Both the position numbers and the translations under genes were made by a program. A DNA stretch of 64,000 nt from NCBI RefSeq assembly GCF_003609975.1, contig NZ_AP018400.1, forward strand, positions 694,501 through 758,500. Reading direction: 5' to 3'. Shown piece by piece: positions 22,882-32,466 of this stretch (positions are counted from its first letter, which is position 1; each line of letters starts with the position of its first letter). The notes beneath the pieces were generated by a model. It saw only the letters and a list, made by a program, of their open reading frames with translations. It was not told the DNA's origin and made no database searches. This DNA comes from Streptococcus ruminantium. Its GTDB lineage: Bacteria > Bacillota > Bacilli > Lactobacillales > Streptococcaceae.

Positions 22882-22910
22882 TTGACAAATCATCAGATGA
22901 ATATTAGAAT
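22882..22910 (+). promoter_or_regulatory. Promoter with GntR-type operator, transporter gene
   Basis: TTGACA (22882-22887), 17-base spacer, TAGAAT (22905-22910). The spacer contains the palindrome TCATC-A-GATGA (22890-22900). The same palindrome sits at the same place in the promoter of the kdgA operon. It is the probable binding site of the FadR-subfamily regulator encoded at 27644-28360. Confidence 0.75.
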
Positions 22911-22916
22911 AATAGT

Positions 22917-22932
22917 TAAGAAAACGCTTACG
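22917..22932 (+). promoter_or_regulatory. Candidate cre (CcpA) site
   Basis: TAAGAAAACGCTTACG resembles the catabolite-responsive element consensus TGNAANCGNWNNCW and lies just after the -10, a position that gives repression. A short hairpin TACGAC-TTTT-GTCGTA (22929-22944) follows in the leader. Confidence 0.6.
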
Positions 22933-22968
22933 ACTTTTGTCGTAGAAAACATTTAGGAGGAATTTCCG

Positions 22969-24522
22969 ATGGAAAAACATGTTGAACAACGTGTTGAAGA
23001 TGTTACTTATAACAGAGCAAAGTTGTGGCAGATTATTTTATTCGCCTTAAATAATTCTTCGACGAATATTTATCTGGTTGCCTTTACTTTTGTGACTTAT
23101 TTGTCGACAGGCGTGCTTGGTTTAGCAGCGCTATTTGTTAGCCAATTGATGGGATATATCCGTATTTTTGATGGCTTCATTGATCCAACAATCGGAGTTA
23201 TTATTGATAAGACAGATACTAAATTTGGTAAATATCGTCCAATCTTGGTTTTGGGTAATATCATCACTGCCTGCTCTCTCTTTATGATGCTTGGTTTGAG
23301 TGGTGTTGGTGAAAGTCTACGTCTTCCACTGTTTATCCTCGTCATGATTATCCACAAAATTGGTTATTCGCTCCAACAAACAATCACTAAGGCTGGACAA
23401 GTTGCGCTCACCAATGATCCGAAACAACGTCCAATCTTTAACATTGTTGATGGTATCGCCACAACGGTTTTGATGACAGGTAGTCAAGTTGTTGTTTCAG
23501 GTACCTTGGTTCCAAAATATGGTGGCTTTACTGCTGAATTTTTCCAAGTACTTTTTACAGGCGTAGTGATTATTTCAGCAGTGCTCGGTATTTTAGCTAT
23601 TATTGGTATCTGGGAAAAAGATAATAAGAAATACTTTGGTCTTGGTGAGAAAACACAAGAAACAAAATTGGCTGATTATTGGAAGGTCATCAAAGGTAAC
23701 AGACCACTCCAAGTACTCTCTATTTCAGCAGCTTTTGTAAAGTTTGTCGCACAACTCTTTGGTGACTCTGTTCTCGGTGTTATGCTCTTTGGTATCGTCT
23801 TTGGTGACTATGCTCTTTCAGGGAAGATGTCCATGCTTCTCATTTTACCGGGTATTCTAGTGACAGTTGGAGCAGCACAGTTGGCTCGACGTAAAGGGTT
23901 GCGTTTTGCTTATGTAACTGCACTTCAACTTGGTATTGTAGGTCTAGTGGGATTGACATTCTTGTTGCTCCCAGCTCGACCAGGCATGTTGGATTTGACA
24001 AACTGGAATCTTTACACTGTCGCTTTCTTTGTAATATACATCATTGCTCGTTATGCCTCAAGTGCACCTTCTGGTTTGGTACTGACAATGGGGGCAGATA
24101 TTACGGATTATGAAACTTCGGTATCGGGTCGTTATTTGTCGGGTATGATTGGTACAATTTTCTCCCTTACGGATTCTATTGCTTCATCCTTTGCACCGAT
24201 GGTTATTGGTTTTGTGTTGGCTGCCATTGGTTTTGGAAAACAATACCCAACAGTTGAGACAGCATTTTCAGGTGATTTGAGAATGGCCACAATTGTCTTG
24301 TTGACAGTTATTCCTATCGTAGTTTTGTGTGTGTCATTGTTCTTGATGAAATTCTACAAACTTGATCGTGAAGAAATGGCCCGTATCCAAGAGAAAATTC
24401 ATGTCATGAAAGCCGCAAAAGATGAAGAACGTGTTCGTGCTATTGCGAAAAATGTTCCTCTATCAGATATGGATTATGTTGATGTGACCAAGTACAAGGT
24501 TGATCAATATGAAGAAAAATAA
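22969..24522 (+). CDS. GPH/MFS-family glycoside (glucuronide) transporter
   Basis: 517 residues with about twelve hydrophobic segments. It has the features of the glycoside-pentoside-hexuronide cation symporters: an early loop with IDPTIGVIIDKTDTKFGKYRP (Asp/Arg-rich, near residues 70-90) and a central cytoplasmic loop. Start ATG at 22969 with TAGGAGGAA. It probably takes up glucuronides or glucuronate-containing disaccharides for the beta-glucuronidase and hexuronate enzymes downstream. Its promoter has the operator and cre site described above. The C-terminus is long and charged (residues 465-517), cytoplasmic. Confidence 0.85.
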   Translation: MEKHVEQRVEDVTYNRAKLWQIILFALNNSSTNIYLVAFTFVTYLSTGVLGLAALFVSQLMGYIRIFDGFIDPTIGVIIDKTDTKFGKYRPILVLGNIITACSLFMMLGLSGVGESLRLPLFILVMIIHKIGYSLQQTITKAGQVALTNDPKQRPIFNIVDGIATTVLMTGSQVVVSGTLVPKYGGFTAEFFQVLFTGVVIISAVLGILAIIGIWEKDNKKYFGLGEKTQETKLADYWKVIKGNRPLQVLSISAAFVKFVAQLFGDSVLGVMLFGIVFGDYALSGKMSMLLILPGILVTVGAAQLARRKGLRFAYVTALQLGIVGLVGLTFLLLPARPGMLDLTNWNLYTVAFFVIYIIARYASSAPSGLVLTMGADITDYETSVSGRYLSGMIGTIFSLTDSIASSFAPMVIGFVLAAIGFGKQYPTVETAFSGDLRMATIVLLTVIPIVVLCVSLFLMKFYKLDREEMARIQEKIHVMKAAKDEERVRAIAKNVPLSDMDYVDVTKYKVDQYEEK

Positions 24523-24765
24523 TATAGTCTTTATTGCCTTGCTGACTTGGAATAGTCCACTGAATTGGGATGAGTACTAGAAGCAAGTCAAAAGGCTATG
24601 CTCTATGAAATTGATACAATAAGGGGATTCTACTGGAGGCTTTGATCTTGCTGACAGGCATTCTGGTCATGAATAGCCTACGTGTGATTTTTCTTGAGTA
24701 AAGATAGTAAAGTTGATTGGTCTAGTTGGAGGATTCTGGCTAGGCCCTTCCTTTAGGAGGTAACA

Positions 24766-25794
24766 ATGAAAAAAGTCTTGGCCTTTGGGGAGATCTTGCT
24801 TCGTCTATCCCCGCCACATTACCAGACCTTGACACAGGCAACTAGTCTGGATTGTCAATTTGGAGGTTCAGAGTTGAATGTTTTGGCGACCTTAACGCAA
24901 CTCGGCTACCCTGTAGAATTATTGACAGCTCTTCCTGAGAATGAATTAGGAAAGATGGCAGAGCATTTTCTCTTTGCTCGGCAAATCGGACAAAACTATT
25001 TGATTCGAAAGAAGGGGCGCCTTGGGATTTACTATTATCAAAAAGGATTTTCTCTTAGACCGAGTCAGGTAACCTATGATCGTGACCACTCTGCTTTTAG
25101 TTTGTCAAGGGCAGAAGATTACGATTTGGAAACTGTTTTTGATGGAGTGGATTGGTTCCATGTCAGTGGTATCACTGTCGCTCTGAACTCGGATGTCTAT
25201 CAACTGGCCTTTCGCTTGATGGAACTAGCAAAACAAAAAGGTGTGACGGTCTCCTTTGATCTGAACTATCGTGAGAGCTTATGGTCTTCCTTTGAAGAGG
25301 CAAGGGCAAAGCTTTCTCCTTTTGTGGGTCTGGCAGATGTTTGTTTTGGTCTAGAGCCCATTCAGCTATTAGGCAGTTCAGGGAGGGACTTGAAGGACGA
25401 GGTAGGCTTGGTTCGACCTTACGAGGATAGAGAAGTACTATTACGGGTTCTTGATGAATTGGCAGCAACCTATTCTGTACGGAGTATTGCCTTTACTCAG
25501 CGAGAGATGACTTATAATAATGATTACCTGTTAAAGGCTTTTCTATACCAAGATGGTGTCTTGTATGAAACCGAGAAAGAATCAATTCAGGTTCTAGATC
25601 GAGTAGGAACTGGAGATGCTTTTACAGCAGGAATAATCTTTGGCTATTTACAGGAGGAGATGCCGCAAAAAATTTTAGATTTAGGAATGGCTAGCTTTCA
25701 ATTTAAGCACACAATCGAAGGAGACATCAATGTTATCAATCAATCAGACATTGAATGCTTGCTTCAAAAAGGTTCGCATGAAATAAAACGATAG
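24766..25794 (+). CDS. kdgK: 2-keto-3-deoxygluconate kinase
   Basis: 342 residues, PfkB/ribokinase family. N-terminal FGEILLRLSPP and the sugar loop FGGSELNVLATLTQLGYPVELLTALPENELG are typical of KDG kinases; the C-terminal catalytic DRVGTGDAFTAGII (Asp base near residue 285) is intact. It phosphorylates KDG to KDPG in hexuronate breakdown. The ATG has TTAGGAGGTAAC upstream. A 243-base spacer separates it from the transporter gene without a clear promoter or terminator. uidA follows after 15 bases. Confidence 0.9.
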   Translation: MKKVLAFGEILLRLSPPHYQTLTQATSLDCQFGGSELNVLATLTQLGYPVELLTALPENELGKMAEHFLFARQIGQNYLIRKKGRLGIYYYQKGFSLRPSQVTYDRDHSAFSLSRAEDYDLETVFDGVDWFHVSGITVALNSDVYQLAFRLMELAKQKGVTVSFDLNYRESLWSSFEEARAKLSPFVGLADVCFGLEPIQLLGSSGRDLKDEVGLVRPYEDREVLLRVLDELAATYSVRSIAFTQREMTYNNDYLLKAFLYQDGVLYETEKESIQVLDRVGTGDAFTAGIIFGYLQEEMPQKILDLGMASFQFKHTIEGDINVINQSDIECLLQKGSHEIKR

Positions 25795-25809
25795 AAAGAA
25801 GGAAAAATT

Positions 25810-27600
25810 ATGTTATATCCAACTCAAACGAAAACACGCTCTGTTTATTCATTAAATGGAATCTGGAAATTCAAGCAGGGACAAAATAATCCTCAGTCAA
25901 TGTTAGATACAGATGAGGTCATGGTTGTGCCTAGCTCTTTTAATGACATTGTTGTTGACAAGGAAAAACGTGACTTTGTTGGGGATAATTGGTATGAACT
26001 CATGGTATCCTTACCAGTTGTTTCTAGTGATGAAGAATTGATTGTCCGTTTTGGCTCGGTTACGCATCAAGCCAAGGTCTATGCCAATGGTCAATTGATT
26101 GGGGAGCACAAGGGAGGTTTTACACCATTTGAATGCTTACTACCAGAGGAACTATATAGTCTGGAACAATTCCGTTTGACAGTCTGTGCCAATAATGAAC
26201 TAAATTTTTCAACCCTTCCCGTAGGTAATTATAGCGAAGAAGTAGATGAAAATGGGCAAGTAGTGAAAAAAGTGAAGGAAAATTTTGACTTTTTCAACTA
26301 TGCTGGTATCCAACGAAATGTTCACCTTTATAAGCGCCCTAAAGTTTGTATAGAAGACATTGTTATCCAGAGTGAACTCAAAGAAGATTTGACTCAGGCT
26401 ACCGTCAAGGTTGATGTGACTGTGGTTGGACAATGTGATACAGTACGTGTGACAATCTTAGATGAAGAGGGAAGAAGTCTTGGGCTGATAGAAAAGAATC
26501 AGCTGGTAATTGATTCGCCTCGCCTTTGGGAAGTACTAGATGCTTATCTCTATACTGCCAAAGTAGAATTATTTGATGGGGAACGCCTTGTTGATTCATA
26601 CAGTGAGTCATTTGGTATTCGTAGTATATCTGTTCAAAAGGGGCAGTTTTTCATCAATAATAAACCATTCTACTTCAAGGGCTTTGGTAAGCACGAGGAC
26701 ACCTTCATCAATGGTCGAGGACTCAATGAAGCTGCCAACTTGATGGATTTGAACCTGCTCAAAGAGATTGGTGCTAATTCTTTTAGAACCTCGCATTATC
26801 CCTACTCTGAAGAAATGATGCGTTTGGCTGACCGCTTAGGAATTGTCGTGATTGATGAGGTGCCTGCTGTTGGTCTTTTCCAAAACTTTGCAGCTTCTTT
26901 GGATTTGAATCCAAGAGATAATGGTACGTGGTCGGTCATGGAAACCAAGGAAGCACATGAACAAGTTATCAGAGAATTGGTGGCACGTGATAAGAACCAT
27001 CCGTGTGTCGTTATGTGGGTAGTTGCCAATGAACCAGCCAGCCATGAAGCAGGTGCGCATGAATACTTTGAGCCACTTGTGCAACTCTATAGAGACCTAG
27101 ATCCTCAATCTCGCCCAGTAACCTTGGTCAATATTCTCTTAGCAAAACCAGGACTAGATAAGGTTATGGACTTAGTAGACGTTATCTCCCTCAATCGCTA
27201 CTATGGTTGGTACGTGGAGCACGGAGATTTGGCTAAGGCAGAAGTAGGTCTAGAAGAGGAGCTTAATGCATGGCAGAGCCTGTATCCTGACAAACCAATT
27301 TTGATGACAGAATACGGTGCAGACACTCTTCCGGGGCTACATTCCCTCTGGAATATTCCTTATACAGAAGAATTCCAGATTGCTTACTATGATATGAACC
27401 ACCGAGTATTTGATCGCATTCCAAATTTAATTGGGGAACAAGTCTGGAATTTTGCAGATTTTGAGACCAATGTGATGATTTTCCGTATTCAAGGAAATCA
27501 CAAAGGACTCTTTTCTCGCAATCGTCAGCCAAAACAGATTGTCGGAGAGATAAAGAAACGTTGGACTTCTATTCCGAACTACCATTATAAAGCAAAATAA
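25810..27600 (+). CDS. uidA: Beta-glucuronidase (GH2)
   Basis: 596 residues, the standard length of bacterial GusA. Domain order is the N-terminal sugar-binding jelly roll (about 12-175), Ig-like domain (about 175-270) and the (beta/alpha)8 barrel. The acid/base Glu is in WVVANEPASHEAGAH (near residue 404) and the nucleophile Glu in LMTEYGAD (near 500). It hydrolyses beta-D-glucuronides; without a signal peptide it works in the cytosol on imported substrates. An RNHxN-like region NRYYGWYVEHGDL is present. It lies between kdgK and the regulator gene. Confidence 0.95.
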   Translation: MLYPTQTKTRSVYSLNGIWKFKQGQNNPQSMLDTDEVMVVPSSFNDIVVDKEKRDFVGDNWYELMVSLPVVSSDEELIVRFGSVTHQAKVYANGQLIGEHKGGFTPFECLLPEELYSLEQFRLTVCANNELNFSTLPVGNYSEEVDENGQVVKKVKENFDFFNYAGIQRNVHLYKRPKVCIEDIVIQSELKEDLTQATVKVDVTVVGQCDTVRVTILDEEGRSLGLIEKNQLVIDSPRLWEVLDAYLYTAKVELFDGERLVDSYSESFGIRSISVQKGQFFINNKPFYFKGFGKHEDTFINGRGLNEAANLMDLNLLKEIGANSFRTSHYPYSEEMMRLADRLGIVVIDEVPAVGLFQNFAASLDLNPRDNGTWSVMETKEAHEQVIRELVARDKNHPCVVMWVVANEPASHEAGAHEYFEPLVQLYRDLDPQSRPVTLVNILLAKPGLDKVMDLVDVISLNRYYGWYVEHGDLAKAEVGLEEELNAWQSLYPDKPILMTEYGADTLPGLHSLWNIPYTEEFQIAYYDMNHRVFDRIPNLIGEQVWNFADFETNVMIFRIQGNHKGLFSRNRQPKQIVGEIKKRWTSIPNYHYKAK

Positions 27601-27643
27601 GCTATAATAGTAGTAAATAGAAATGCATTTGGAGGAGTAAGGT

Positions 27644-28360
27644 ATGGCAAGACCGTTGGTAGAAAAAGCAACGGAACGCTTACTCGAATTGATTCTTGAG
27701 AGAGGCTATGAGGTCGGCGATAAGTTACCGAATGAGTATGAGTTAGCTCAAGATTTGAAGGTTGGGCGTTCGACAGTCCGTGAGGCAGTTCGGAGTTTGG
27801 CTACTAGAAATATCTTGGAGGTTCGTCAGGGATCTGGGACTTACATCAGTTCCAAAAAAGGTGTATCAGAAGACCCTTTAGGTTTTTCTTTGGTGAGGGA
27901 TCGCATTAAGTTGACGACTGATTTGTTTGAAGTGCGCTACTTGCTTGAGCCGAGAATCGCTGAGCGTGTAGCACAATTTGCTTCAGATGAAGACATTGCT
28001 CGCCTAGAAGACATTGTCCTTGCTATTGAAGAATCGGTGGATGCAGGGGATCATCAACACTTAGAACTTGATGTGAAATTCCACTGTATGCTGGCTGAAA
28101 TGAGTGGAAACTTAGCCATGACTAGTCTTATGCCGGTCATCAACCAATCTATTCATCTCATCAATGAAAATTACTCAAATCGTCAGATGAAATCAGATAG
28201 CTTACAAGCTCATAGGAATATCCTTTCGGCCATAAAACAACGGCATCCAGTTGCTGCTTATGACAGCATGCTAGCTCATATTATCTCTGTTAGACAAGTT
28301 GTTCTCAGTGAATGGTTTGGTAAAGATCTGACCATGCATGGTTTAAATGACACTAAATAA
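27644..28360 (+). CDS. GntR-family (FadR subfamily) hexuronate regulator
   Basis: 238 residues. The winged-helix N-terminus has GDKLPNEYELAQDLKVGRSTVREAVRSLA (about 23-51) and VRQGSGTYIS; the C-terminal FCD domain contains the metal-binding His residues (LDVKFHCMLAEMSGN and LQAHRNILSAI). This is the UxuR/ExuR/LldR type. A TATAAT at 27603 after uidA suggests its own weak promoter. It most likely binds the TCATCAGATGA sites at 22890 and 28426 and is released by a hexuronate intermediate (inference). Confidence 0.9.
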   Translation: MARPLVEKATERLLELILERGYEVGDKLPNEYELAQDLKVGRSTVREAVRSLATRNILEVRQGSGTYISSKKGVSEDPLGFSLVRDRIKLTTDLFEVRYLLEPRIAERVAQFASDEDIARLEDIVLAIEESVDAGDHQHLELDVKFHCMLAEMSGNLAMTSLMPVINQSIHLINENYSNRQMKSDSLQAHRNILSAIKQRHPVAAYDSMLAHIISVRQVVLSEWFGKDLTMHGLNDTK

Positions 28361-28372
28361 TCAGTATATAAG

Positions 28373-28408
28373 AAATACCTAGAAGACTATCTTCTGGGTA
28401 TTTTTTTG
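28373..28408 (+). terminator. Terminator after GntR-family gene
   Basis: AATACC-T-AGAAGA / TCTTCT-G-GGTATT with a CTA loop (one T-G pair) followed by seven T. Confidence 0.9.
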
Positions 28409-28417
28409 GCTTTTTCC

Positions 28418-28446
28418 TTGACAAATCATCAGATGAATTGTATACT
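28418..28446 (+). promoter_or_regulatory. Promoter with GntR-type operator, kdgA operon
   Basis: TTGACA (28418-28423), 17-base spacer, TATACT (28441-28446), with TCATCAGATGA at 28426-28436 in the spacer at the same offset as at 22890. This pairs the two halves of the glucuronate region into one regulon. Confidence 0.78.
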
Positions 28447-28456
28447 AAAACTATAA

Positions 28457-28472
28457 TTGATAACGCTTTCTA
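28457..28472 (+). promoter_or_regulatory. cre (CcpA) site before kdgA
   Basis: TTGATAACGCTTTCTA fits the cre consensus well and lies about ten bases after the -10, suited to catabolite repression by glucose. Confidence 0.7.
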
Positions 28473-28485
28473 ATTGGAGGTCAAG

Positions 28486-29106
28486 ATGCTAAAACAATTA
28501 AAGGAAAATTATTTTTTCGCGGTGATCCGTGGAAAAGATGAAAATGATGCGAAAGAAATCGCTCGTCACGCGATTATGGGCGGTATTCGGAATATAGAAA
28601 TTACATTTTCAACTCCTAATGCAGGGGAGGTCATTACCGATTTATTGGAAGAGTTCTCAGATGATTCTTCTGTAGTGATTGGTGCCGGAACGGTCATGAC
28701 TCCTGAATTAGCTAAGAAAGCCATGGAGGCAGGAGCTGCCTTTCTAGTTAGTCCACATTTTGACTGTAAGATTCAGGAGTTAGCTCAAGAGGCTGGGAGT
28801 CTTTATTTTCCAGGTTGCGCAACTGCAACAGAAATTGTAAAGGCTAGCCAAGCAGGTTGTCCTATTATCAAACTCTTTCCTGGCGGTGTGCTAGGACCAG
28901 GGTTTATCAAGGATATTCACGGGCCTATTCCGGAAGTGGATTTGATGCCATCAGGTGGCGTATCAGTTGACAACGTAGCCGCATGGAAAAAAGCTGGAGC
29001 GTGTGCAGTAGGAGTTGGTTCTGCCTTAGCAAGTCGAGTAGCACTAGAGGGTTATCAGAGTGTGACAACGATTGCCCGTAGCTTTGTAGCAGCCTTGGAG
29101 GAATAA
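28486..29106 (+). CDS. kdgA: KDPG/KHG aldolase
   Basis: 206 residues from the ATG at 28486, preceded by TTGGAGGTCAAG; the in-frame TTG at 28474 overlaps this site. Splits 2-keto-3-deoxy-6-phosphogluconate into pyruvate and glyceraldehyde 3-phosphate. The fold shows [15 protein letters not shown] (near 30), the Glu in VIGAGTVMT, and the Schiff-base Lys in [10 protein letters not shown] (near residue 130), followed by MPSGGVS. First gene of the operon kdgA-uxaC-uxuA-SDR-HAD. Confidence 0.95.
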   Translation: MLKQLKENYFFAVIRGKDENDAKEIARHAIMGGIRNIEITFSTPNAGEVITDLLEEFSDDSSVVIGAGTVMTPELAKKAMEAGAAFLVSPHFDCKIQELAQEAGSLYFPGCATATEIVKASQAGCPIIKLFPGGVLGPGFIKDIHGPIPEVDLMPSGGVSVDNVAAWKKAGACAVGVGSALASRVALEGYQSVTTIARSFVAALEE

Positions 29107-29107
29107 C

Positions 29108-30508
29108 ATGACATTTAATGATAGATACTTTATGTTGAAAAATGAGCCGGCAAAGAAACTGTATGAAAAAATAGCTGAGCTACCCATTTATGATTTTCAT
29201 TGTCACCTTGACCCAAAGGAAATTTATGAAGACAAGGTCTATGAAGATATTGTTGATTTGTGGCTAGGCGGTGATCACTACAAGTGGCGCTTGATGCGGG
29301 CAAATGGTATTCCGGAGGAAGAAATTACTGGCTCTGCTAGCAAATTGACTAAGTTTAAGGCATGGGCAAGAACCTTGGAACGTGCTTATGGCAATCCACT
29401 TTACCACTGGAGTCACTTAGAATTAAGGCAGGTATTTGGGGTGGAAGAGCTATTAACAGAAGAAAATGCAGAAAAGCTCTACCACCAGCTCAATGCCTAT
29501 TTGCAGGAACATCAGATTAGCCCGCGTAAACTGATTGCAGATGCAAGGGTTGCTTTTATCGGTACAACCGACCATCCACTGGATCATTTAGAATGGCATA
29601 AACAGTTGGCTGAAGATCCAGAGATGGAGACAGTGGTTGCACCGACCTTCCGCCCAGATGAAGCCTTTGTAGAACATCGTCATTTCAGACAGTTTGTGAA
29701 GCGATTAGAAGAACTTACCGGTCAGGCAGTATCAGATTTTACTAGTTTTGTGACTGCCTTGGCTCAGCGTGTAGCCTATTTTGCTCAGTGCGGTTGTAGG
29801 GCAAGTGATATTAGCTTTACAGCTATTTGTTATGAAGAAGCCTCTATCATGGAGCTAAATGATATTTTACAGGCTAGCTTGGCAGGAAAAGTGGCTAGTC
29901 AGTCCAGTGTCAATAAGTGGCAGACTGCTATTTTTAGAGAACTCTGTCGCCTCTATAAAGAATATGGTTTTGTAACACAAGTTCATTTTGGAGCTTTGCG
30001 TAACAATCACACAGGTCTTTTTGAAAAACTAGGAGCGGACGTTGGTGTGGACTCAATTGGAGATCAGACGAGCCTGACAGTTAACTTAAATAGATTATTA
30101 GATGACTTAGTTCAGGAAGATGCCCTTCCAAAAATGATTTGGTACAACCTTAATCCGATTTACAATATTGCCCTAGCTAATACTCTAGCAAATTTCCAAG
30201 CCAACGAAGAAGGATGTCGTAGCCAGTTGCAGTTTGGGGCTGGCTGGTGGTTCAACGACACCAAGTTGGGAATGATTGAGCAGATGAATGCCTATGCAGA
30301 GCAAGGAATGCTAGCTAACTTTGTCGGTATGTTGACCGATTCACGTAGCTTCTTGTCCTATCAACGTCATGATTATTTCAGACGAATTTTAGCTAGCTAT
30401 GTCGGGCAGTGGATTATGGAGGAAGAAGTGCCAGAGGATTACGATCGTCTAGGACAGTTTGTTGAGGCTATTTCTTACCACAATGCCAAAGAGTTTTTTG
30501 AACAATAA
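29108..30508 (+). CDS. uxaC: Glucuronate isomerase
   Basis: 466 residues. Converts D-glucuronate to D-fructuronate (and galacturonate to tagaturonate) in the cytosol. The N-terminal metal motif [12 protein letters not shown] (His-x-His, near residue 27) and the [12 protein letters not shown] segment (near 155) are family hallmarks, and the length is normal. It starts one base after the kdgA stop, with GAGGAATAAC as the ribosome binding site. Confidence 0.96.
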   Translation: MTFNDRYFMLKNEPAKKLYEKIAELPIYDFHCHLDPKEIYEDKVYEDIVDLWLGGDHYKWRLMRANGIPEEEITGSASKLTKFKAWARTLERAYGNPLYHWSHLELRQVFGVEELLTEENAEKLYHQLNAYLQEHQISPRKLIADARVAFIGTTDHPLDHLEWHKQLAEDPEMETVVAPTFRPDEAFVEHRHFRQFVKRLEELTGQAVSDFTSFVTALAQRVAYFAQCGCRASDISFTAICYEEASIMELNDILQASLAGKVASQSSVNKWQTAIFRELCRLYKEYGFVTQVHFGALRNNHTGLFEKLGADVGVDSIGDQTSLTVNLNRLLDDLVQEDALPKMIWYNLNPIYNIALANTLANFQANEEGCRSQLQFGAGWWFNDTKLGMIEQMNAYAEQGMLANFVGMLTDSRSFLSYQRHDYFRRILASYVGQWIMEEEVPEDYDRLGQFVEAISYHNAKEFFEQ

Positions 30509-30521
30509 AGGAGAATAAATC

Positions 30522-31622
30522 ATGAAAATGTCTTTTCGTTGGTACGGGAAGAAGGATCCTGTTACTCTTGAACAAATCAAGGCAATACCGGGGATGCAGG
30601 GGATTGTGACGGCTGTCTATGATGTGCCAGTTGGTCAGGCTTGGCCTTTGGAAAATATTCTAGAGTTGAAAAAAATGGTGGAAGAGGCTGGACTTGAGAT
30701 CACTGTAATTGAGTCTATCCCAGTTCATGAGGATATCAAGCAAGGAAAACCAAATCGTGATGAATTGATTGAAAACTATAAAACATCTATTCGCAATGTG
30801 GGGGCAGCAGGTATTCCAGTGGTTTGCTACAACTTTATGCCTGTATTTGATTGGACGCGGTCTGACCTTCACCACCCACTTCCAGATGGTTCAACCTCGC
30901 TTGCCTTTCTCAAGTCTGATTTGGCTGGTGTAGACCCAGTGGCAGACGATTTGAACCTACCAGGTTGGGACTCATCTTACTCCAAGGAAGAGATGAAGGC
31001 TATCATCGAAAATTATCGTCAAAATATCTCTGAGGAAGATTTGTGGGAGAACCTGGAGTATTTTATCAAGGCCATTATGCCGACAGCTGAAGAAGCCGGT
31101 GTGAAGATGGCTATCCATCCAGATGATCCACCTTACGGGATTTTCGGTCTACCACGCATCATCACAGGCCAGCAAGCTGTTGAAAGATTTCTGAACCTTT
31201 ATGATTCAGAAAATAATGGTATCACCATGTGTGTCGGTTCCTACGCTTCTGATCCGAAAAATGACGTGCTAGCAATGACTGAGTACGCTCTCAGACGCAA
31301 TCGTATCAACTTTATGCATACTCGAAATGTAACAGCGGGTGAATGGGGCTTCCAGGAGACAGCTCATTTGTCACAGGCTGGTGATATTGATATGAATGCC
31401 GTCATCAAGCTTTTGGTGGATTATGATTGGCAAGGAGCTTTGCGCCCAGATCATGGTCGCCGCATCTGGGGAGATCAGACCAAGACACCGGGTTATGGCT
31501 TGTATGACAGAGCACTGGGGGCGACTTATTTCAATGGTCTTTACGAGGCAAATATGCGAATAGCAGGTAAGACACCAGATTTTGGAATTACAGTGAAAAC
31601 AGTCGGAAATAAGGAGGAATAA
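30522..31622 (+). CDS. uxuA: Mannonate dehydratase
   Basis: 366 residues. Dehydrates D-mannonate to 2-keto-3-deoxygluconate. The start KMSFRWYGKKDPVTLEQIKAIPG-type N-terminus, the metal-binding HPDDPPYGIFGLPRI (near 202) and the C-terminal LRPDHGRRIWGD (near 306) are characteristic; the fold is a xylose-isomerase-like TIM barrel using Fe2+ or Mn2+. AAAGGAGAATAAATC precedes the ATG. The next gene follows after two bases. Confidence 0.96.
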   Translation: MKMSFRWYGKKDPVTLEQIKAIPGMQGIVTAVYDVPVGQAWPLENILELKKMVEEAGLEITVIESIPVHEDIKQGKPNRDELIENYKTSIRNVGAAGIPVVCYNFMPVFDWTRSDLHHPLPDGSTSLAFLKSDLAGVDPVADDLNLPGWDSSYSKEEMKAIIENYRQNISEEDLWENLEYFIKAIMPTAEEAGVKMAIHPDDPPYGIFGLPRIITGQQAVERFLNLYDSENNGITMCVGSYASDPKNDVLAMTEYALRRNRINFMHTRNVTAGEWGFQETAHLSQAGDIDMNAVIKLLVDYDWQGALRPDHGRRIWGDQTKTPGYGLYDRALGATYFNGLYEANMRIAGKTPDFGITVKTVGNKEE

Positions 31623-31624
31623 GA

Positions 31625-32464
31625 ATGACACGTGTGATTGAATTTAAGGACAAAGTGGTTGTCATCACAGGAGCAGGTGGAGTACTCTGTGGTTATTTGG
31701 CTAAGGAATTTGCCAAGGCTGGTGCCAAAGTTGCTCTTTTGGACTTAAACGAAGTAGCTGCTCAAGTCTTTGTTGATGAGATCAAAGCAGCAGGAGGGAT
31801 CGCTAAAGCATACAAATCCAATGTCCTTTCCAAAGAAAATTTAGAAGAAGTACGCCAGCAAGTATTGGCTGATTTTGGTCCAGCAGATATTTTGGTTAAC
31901 GGAGCAGGTGGAAACAATCCTAAAGCGACAACAGATAATGAATTTCATGAAGTCGGACTTCCTGCGGATACCAAAACTTTCTTTGACTTGGACGAAGCAG
32001 GCATCAATTTTGTTTTCAATCTCAACTACCTTGGAACCTTGTTGCCGACACAGGTTTTTGCTCAAGATATGGTAGGGCGTGCTGGAGCAAATATTATCAA
32101 TATTTCCAGTATGAATGCTTTTACACCTTTGACAAAAATCCCGGCCTATTCAGGGGCAAAAGCAGCCATCAGCAACTTTACACAGTGGTTGGCTGTACAT
32201 TTTTCAAAGGTTGGTATTCGCTGCAATGCTATTGCACCGGGCTTCTTGGTGACCAATCAAAACCGTGGTTTGCTCTTTGATGAGGCAGGACAGCCAACGG
32301 CGCGTGCTAACAAGATTTTAACCAATACACCTATGGGGCGTTTTGGGGAAGCAGAAGAGTTGGTAGGAGGTGTATTCTTCCTAGCAGATGAGAACCTAGC
32401 TAGCTTTGTAAATGGCGTTGTTCTCCCAATTGATGGTGGCTTTTCAGCCTATTCGGGAGTTTAG
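31625..32464 (+). CDS. SDR oxidoreductase, probable D-mannonate/fructuronate reductase
   Basis: 279 residues, short-chain dehydrogenase. Cofactor motif GAGGVLCGYLAKEFAKAGA (near residue 16), NGAGGNN, and the catalytic Ser-Tyr-Lys set (NISSMNAF, AYSGAKAA near 177) are visible. The pathway between UxaC and UxuA needs reduction of fructuronate to mannonate; no long-chain UxuB is present, and this gene sits directly after uxuA, so it most likely fills that role. The alternative is a KduD-like 2-dehydro-3-deoxygluconate dehydrogenase, but the set of partner enzymes favours the first reading. Confidence 0.8.
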   Translation: MTRVIEFKDKVVVITGAGGVLCGYLAKEFAKAGAKVALLDLNEVAAQVFVDEIKAAGGIAKAYKSNVLSKENLEEVRQQVLADFGPADILVNGAGGNNPKATTDNEFHEVGLPADTKTFFDLDEAGINFVFNLNYLGTLLPTQVFAQDMVGRAGANIINISSMNAFTPLTKIPAYSGAKAAISNFTQWLAVHFSKVGIRCNAIAPGFLVTNQNRGLLFDEAGQPTARANKILTNTPMGRFGEAEELVGGVFFLADENLASFVNGVVLPIDGGFSAYSGV

Positions 32465-32466
32465 TC

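Noticed and set aside
24523..24765. Possible gene remnant between the transporter and kdgK
   Set aside because: All frames are broken by stops and I could not recognise any family fragment; no regulatory site stands out either.
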